A stretch of 45,081 nt of DNA, from contig JAWXCM010000278.1 in the NCBI GenBank assembly GCA_034408745.1, forward strand, positions 1 through 45,081, given 5' to 3'. Both the position numbers and the translations under genes were made by a program. The notes beneath the pieces are model-generated. The model ran no database searches. It was given only the letters and a program-made list of their open reading frames with translations, and was not told where the DNA came from. Shown piece by piece: positions 41,631 through 45,081 of the stretch. Positions within the stretch are counted from its first letter, which is position 1, and the number at the start of each line of letters is the position of its first letter. The DNA is from JAWXCM01 sp034408745 (GTDB lineage Bacteria; Acidobacteriota; Terriglobia; Bryobacterales; Bryobacteraceae).

Positions 41631-43553
41631 ATGGACAGGAAGCAGACCCTCCGGGAAAAAGTCGCGCAGTTACCCACCCAGCCCGGCGTGTATCTGTACA
41701 AAGACGAGTACGGCAAAGTGCTGTACGTGGGCAAGGCGAAGAACCTGCGCGCGCGCGTCCGCAGTTACTTCAATGAGGACCGTCTCGCCGACAGCAAAAC
41801 CGGCACGCTCATCTCCGTGGCGCATGATGTCGACTTCATTGAGGTCGACAACAACAAAGAGGCACTCGCGCTTGAGAACAACCTCATCAAGCAGTACAAG
41901 CCTCGCTTTAACATACTGCTTCGCGACGACAAGACTTATCCATACATCAAGCTGACCGGTGAGAAGTACCCGCGCGTGTATGTCACCCGGCGGCTGAAGA
42001 AGGACGGCAGCACTTACTACGGTCCGTACTTCCCGGGCAATCTCGCGCACCGGCTGGTGCACTTCATTCACCGGCATTTCCTGGTGCCGTCCTGCTACGT
42101 CGACTTCAGCCGCGTCCATCGCAATCCGTGCCTGCAGTTCCACATAAAGCGATGTCTGGGGCCATGCGTCGTGGGCCTGGTTGCCGATCCCACTTACAAC
42201 GACGCTGTCCGCAACGTGCGACTGTTCCTCGAAGGCCGCCACCGCGATCTGAACAACACGTTGCGGAGGCAGATGGAAGGCGCGTCGGAAGAGATGCGTT
42301 TCGAAGAAGCCGCCAGTCTGCGCGACCTGCTGACCACCGTCGAGGAGATGGAGCAGAAGCAGAAGATGGCCGCGGCGGAAGGCGACGATGCCGATATCTT
42401 CGCCTGTTACGCGGAGCCCCCGCTGGTCGCGGTCAACCTCTTCCACATGCGCAACGGCCACATCGTCGACCGCCGCGAATATTTCTGGGAGGATCAGTTC
42501 GAGTTCGATGCACCCACGCTGATCGAAGCGCTAATCAAGCAGGTGTATCTGAATCAGCCCTACATCCCAGCGCTGATCCACGTTCCCGGAGCGTTTGAAG
42601 ATCTCGAAGAACTGGAAGAAGCGCTCAGCGAGAAGCGCGGCAGGAAGGTCGAGATCGCGACGCCACAGCGCGGCCAGAAGAAGGCCATGGTGTCGCTGGT
42701 GCAGATGAACGCGAAGCACAGTTTCGACGCCCGCTTCCGCATCATGAAGCCTTCGATGGCGCAGCTCACCGAAGCACTGCAGGAAGTGTTCGCCACGCCC
42801 GATCCGCCGAAGCGCATCGAGTGCTTCGACATCTCCCATATTCAGGGCACCGACAAAGTGGCCAGCATGGTGGTGTGGGAAGACGGCCGCATGAAGAAGG
42901 CCGATTACCGCAAGTTCGTCATCCGCCTCCCCGGCAATGACGACTTCGCGTCGATGCGCGAAGTGATCGCGCGCCGCTACTCAAGGCTGAAGGAAGAGAA
43001 CCTGCCGATGCCATCGGTGGTGCTCGTCGACGGCGGTCTCGGACAGTTGCACGCCGCCGCCGAAGCGCTCGAATCCATCGGCGTCATCAACCAGCCGCTC
43101 GCTTCCATTGCCAAGCGCGAGGAGTGGATCTATGTGCTGGGCCAGGAGGACGAGCCCACCGTGCTCGAAAAGTTCTCGCCCGTCCTGCACATCGTCCAGC
43201 AGATTCGCGATGAAGCGCACCGCTTCGCCGTAACGTTCCACCGCAACCGCCGCAACACGTCGCGCATGACTTCGGAGTTGACGCAGATTCGTGGTGTCGG
43301 CGAGAAGACCGTAAAGAAGCTGTTGCAGGTGTTCGGCAGTCTGGAGCGAGTGCGCGCAGCGGATCAGGGCGAACTCATCAAGACTGTTGGACAGGCCGCA
43401 GCAGCCAGGATACAGGCCTACTTCGACGCCGCGTTTACGCCCTCACCTCTGGAACAGCCGGATCCCGGCGACCCCGGCAGCACCGGCGCGGATGCACTCC
43501 TGCGCATTCTCCCAGGTGATGCCGCCGAGAGCGAGCACCGGAACCGCGGTTAG
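41631..43553 (+). CDS. uvrC: Excinuclease ABC subunit C
   Basis: 640 residues. It makes both incisions in nucleotide-excision repair with UvrA and UvrB. Domains in order: GIY-YIG nuclease (QPGVYLYKDEYGKVLYVGKA, residues ~17-36). Four Cys lie in SCYVDFSRVHRNPC and LQFHIKRCLGPC, the positions where UvrC proteins bind an iron-sulfur cluster. A UVR motif follows (MRFEEAASLRDLLTTVEEM). Next is the RNase-H-like second nuclease (CFDISHIQGTDKVASMVVWE and VVLVDGGLGQLHAAAEAL) and tandem HhH (LTQIRGVGEKTVKKLLQVFG). About 37 residues beyond the HhH are antisense to thiE and not conserved-looking. Confidence 0.96.
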   Translation: MDRKQTLREKVAQLPTQPGVYLYKDEYGKVLYVGKAKNLRARVRSYFNEDRLADSKTGTLISVAHDVDFIEVDNNKEALALENNLIKQYKPRFNILLRDDKTYPYIKLTGEKYPRVYVTRRLKKDGSTYYGPYFPGNLAHRLVHFIHRHFLVPSCYVDFSRVHRNPCLQFHIKRCLGPCVVGLVADPTYNDAVRNVRLFLEGRHRDLNNTLRRQMEGASEEMRFEEAASLRDLLTTVEEMEQKQKMAAAEGDDADIFACYAEPPLVAVNLFHMRNGHIVDRREYFWEDQFEFDAPTLIEALIKQVYLNQPYIPALIHVPGAFEDLEELEEALSEKRGRKVEIATPQRGQKKAMVSLVQMNAKHSFDARFRIMKPSMAQLTEALQEVFATPDPPKRIECFDISHIQGTDKVASMVVWEDGRMKKADYRKFVIRLPGNDDFASMREVIARRYSRLKEENLPMPSVVLVDGGLGQLHAAAEALESIGVINQPLASIAKREEWIYVLGQEDEPTVLEKFSPVLHIVQQIRDEAHRFAVTFHRNRRNTSRMTSELTQIRGVGEKTVKKLLQVFGSLERVRAADQGELIKTVGQAAAARIQAYFDAAFTPSPLEQPDPGDPGSTGADALLRILPGDAAESEHRNRG

Positions 43554-43982
43554 CCTCGCCACAGCGCCCAGTTCGTCTAGCCCCACAGGCGCGCCCTTGC
43601 GAGGCGTCTCGAACACCGGGCCATACAGCACATAGTCCGCATCCGCGGCGGTCCGCACATCTGCCGCGCTGTGACACGACACGCCGATCAATTGATGCGG
43701 CAGCAGGCGACGCCACTCCGCAACGCTCGCCGAGCCCGACGGCAGATGAACACCATGCGCACCCGATGCAATCGCAATATCGGCTCGCGTGTTGATCAGC
43801 AGCTTCGTCAGACTTCCTTCCACACGCCCCAAAGCCGCGCGCGCCAGTGCGATCATCTCTCGCGCCGACAGATCCTTCTCACGAAGCTGAATCAGCTCGA
43901 CGCCCTCATGCGCGCAAGCCTCAATGCGGTCCAGCAGATCCCCGGAACAATGGCGACGGTCCGTAATGTAGCAGCGGATCAA
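43443..43982 (-). CDS. thiE: Thiamine-phosphate synthase family protein
   Basis: 179 residues, a ThiE/TenI TIM barrel. It would join HMP-pyrophosphate and thiazole phosphate to thiamine phosphate. Motifs: VELIQLREKDLSAREMIALA (pyrophosphate-side Arg/Lys), LLINTRADIAIASGAHGVHL (N-x-R-x-D and GxHL), IGVSCHSAADVRTAADADYV, YGPVFETPRKGAPVGLDELG and VLALGGITWENAQECI. It is at the short end for ThiE (~200), so a TenI-like regulator is an alternative. It overlaps the FmdE-family gene by 4 bp upstream and runs 111 bp into the 3' end of the convergent uvrC. Confidence 0.85.
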   Translation of the reverse strand: MIRCYITDRRHCSGDLLDRIEACAHEGVELIQLREKDLSAREMIALARAALGRVEGSLTKLLINTRADIAIASGAHGVHLPSGSASVAEWRRLLPHQLIGVSCHSAADVRTAADADYVLYGPVFETPRKGAPVGLDELGAVARLTAVPVLALGGITWENAQECIRAGAAGVAGIRLFQR

Positions 43983-44566
43983 CGCGGCAACGGCTCCCAG
44001 TAGCGCTCGCCCGCACAGGCTTTGCAGAGCACGCGCCCGTCGCGAATTACTTCGCGATGGAAGTTGATCCCTTCACCGCATTCCGCACAGCAGATGCGGG
44101 GCGCCTTATATCCAGGCAGCTCTTCAGGGCCCATACGCACGCGAACCCATTCCAGTGAGAACAGACTCGCATCGTCGAGCTCCCGATACGCCTTCATCTG
44201 CTGCTCGTTCTTGTTCTCGATCTCGGGATACAGCTCGCGAGCCCGGTCCTTCGACGTCTCCAGCGCCACCACTCGCACCGCGCGGTCGTCCGCCAGATCG
44301 CAGAACGTCGCAGCCATCTTGCCCCAGTCGCGGAACTTGAGCGCGCGCTTGCCGAGCCGGCATCCGGTAACCACGCCAATCGCATCGGTGGCGCAACGGT
44401 CGATCTCCACAAACGTGACCAGGCGCTTGCGATCCTTGCCCGCCGGATCTTCAATGCCGAGCAGACCGACTCCGAACATCGCCATACGAACACCAAGGAC
44501 CTGCCCCGCACAGAGATGCCCATGCGCCACCCGAGCCAGCTCCAGATACTCGTCGAAAGACTTCAT
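43979..44566 (-). CDS. FmdE-family protein with C-terminal zinc ribbon
   Basis: 195 residues. The N-terminal FmdE domain shows RVAHGHLCAGQVLGVRMA (His and Cys likely binding metal), FVEIDRCATDAIGVVTGC and LKFRDWGKMAATFCDL. It is named after subunit E of molybdenum formylmethanofuran dehydrogenase. Two CxxC pairs at the end (RICCAECGEGINFHREV and VLCKACAGERYW) form a zinc ribbon. Outside methanogens such proteins are linked by context with molybdenum or tungsten enzymes. The neighbour upstream is an ABC ATPase of molybdate type, overlapping by 4 bp, which supports that link. The enzymatic role is unknown. Confidence 0.88.
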   Translation of the reverse strand: MKSFDEYLELARVAHGHLCAGQVLGVRMAMFGVGLLGIEDPAGKDRKRLVTFVEIDRCATDAIGVVTGCRLGKRALKFRDWGKMAATFCDLADDRAVRVVALETSKDRARELYPEIENKNEQQMKAYRELDDASLFSLEWVRVRMGPEELPGYKAPRICCAECGEGINFHREVIRDGRVLCKACAGERYWEPLPR

Positions 44567-45081
44567 AAAACCCGCAGGCCGCGAGACGGAAACTCAATCA
44601 GCCAGTCTCCATTATTGCGGTCGACCGGCCCACGTTCTGTTTCCACAGTGAAGCCACCCTCGAACTCCAGCCGCAGATAAGCCGCCATATCGACCACGCG
44701 GAGCAGTACCGCGGGGATTTGATTTGGCTCCACCCGCCCGATGCGTGGACGTGCACCCAACTGACGCGGAGTGGCCAGCAACTGCACGCGGTCGCCCTTC
44801 AGGTGCCCCGGATAATACTCGCTCCGCAGTTCGAACTCACCCCACCGAAGTACGCTCGAATTACGGGACGGATCCAGCGTGCGGATCTCGACGGGGAACA
44901 CGTTGAACGTCCCCAGCAGATTCGCCAGTTGCATGGTCGAGGGATGCGAACAGACCTCCGACGGAGTGCCGCGCTGCGCCACCTGGCCGTTGTGCATCAC
45001 CAGCATGCGGTCCCCAAGCTCGAGACATTCCTCCACGCTGTGCGTCACCAGGATCACCGGCGTATCGAACTCTGCGCGTAC
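44563..45081 (-). CDS. ABC transporter ATPase, molybdate/sulfate type, C-terminal part
   Basis: The frame is open to the window edge, so the Walker A and B region lies outside; 172 residues are seen. The start of the visible part reads FDTPVILVTHSVEECLELGD, containing the H-loop switch, then RMLVMHNGQVAQRGTPSEVC. A C-terminal beta domain of ModC/CysA/PotA kind follows (LLGTFNVFPVEIRTLDPSR, LLATPRQLGARPRIGRVEPN, VVDMAAYLRLEFEGGFTVET), resembling the TOBE domain that binds oxyanions or regulators. With FmdE directly downstream, molybdate or tungstate import is the best guess. Confidence 0.82.
   Translation of the reverse strand, partial: VRAEFDTPVILVTHSVEECLELGDRMLVMHNGQVAQRGTPSEVCSHPSTMQLANLLGTFNVFPVEIRTLDPSRNSSVLRWGEFELRSEYYPGHLKGDRVQLLATPRQLGARPRIGRVEPNQIPAVLLRVVDMAAYLRLEFEGGFTVETERGPVDRNNGDWLIEFPSRGLRVL

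Noticed and set aside
1..45081. CRISPR arrays, insertion sequences, prophage genes, rRNA or tRNA
   Set aside because: I looked for regularly spaced repeats, transposase motifs, phage structural genes and RNA-gene landmarks and saw none; a covariance or tRNA search could not be run.

Overview
The window is high-GC, densely packed bacterial chromosome. It most likely comes from an acidobacterium of the Solibacter/Bryobacter group. The pointers are a C-terminal domain of the type expanded in Solibacter (TIGR03437-like, gene at 30904-32724), BACON-domain repeats, several Tat-exported sugar and lactone enzymes, MacB-type permeases without their own ATPase, and a bacillithiol gene (bshA). This placement is inferred from gene content; no rRNA or tRNA gene is present.

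Layout. 1-828 is the end of an acyl-CoA synthetase/GNAT fusion. 829-2022 is decayed DNA: three hairpins, an internally deleted copy of the next gene, and a VapBC-type toxin-antitoxin locus whose toxin is broken. 2023-9991 holds a TPR-thioredoxin-fold protein, an lysC-cmk-DMT exporter operon, a small secreted protein, an exported amidohydrolase and a Tat-exported lactonase. 9988-19539 is the most striking part: a leftward six-gene operon (esterase, ATP-grasp ligase, GCS2-type carboxylate-amine ligase, M29 aminopeptidase, apparently permuted ATP-grasp ligase, third ATP-grasp ligase) diverges from a rightward operon (second esterase, two MacB-type permeases). They share an 82-bp control region with a perfect 9+9 bp inverted repeat. 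Four amide- or peptide-forming ligases plus a peptidase, two esterases and export proteins suggest an uncharacterised peptide-like metabolite or protein modification.

19551-21893 has a VOC-family gene followed by three pseudogene remnants (tannase-like, EF-hand/membrane-anchored, ankyrin). 21956-30769 carries mostly exported or membrane enzymes: DinB-fold protein, metallo-beta-lactamase-fold hydrolase, DUF1624 membrane acyltransferase, glycerophosphodiesterase, a Gfo/Idh/MocA and sugar isomerase pair, a DUF2490 barrel, and a FecR-domain operon ending in a small Cys-rich protein. 30904-36597 runs rightward: TIGR03437-type protein, signal-peptide-bearing methyltransferase, membrane histidine kinase, lipoprotein beta-propeller and bshA. 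36645-41294 encodes a 1549-residue secreted metzincin with BACON repeats and a DUF4214 tail. The end holds uvrC, then on the minus strand thiE, an FmdE-family gene and the end of an ABC ATPase of molybdate/sulfate type.

Two genome-wide habits are visible. Several transcription units have a -10-like hexamer 6-8 nt before the start codon and no Shine-Dalgarno, which suggests leaderless mRNAs. Convergent genes usually abut or overlap at their stop codons.
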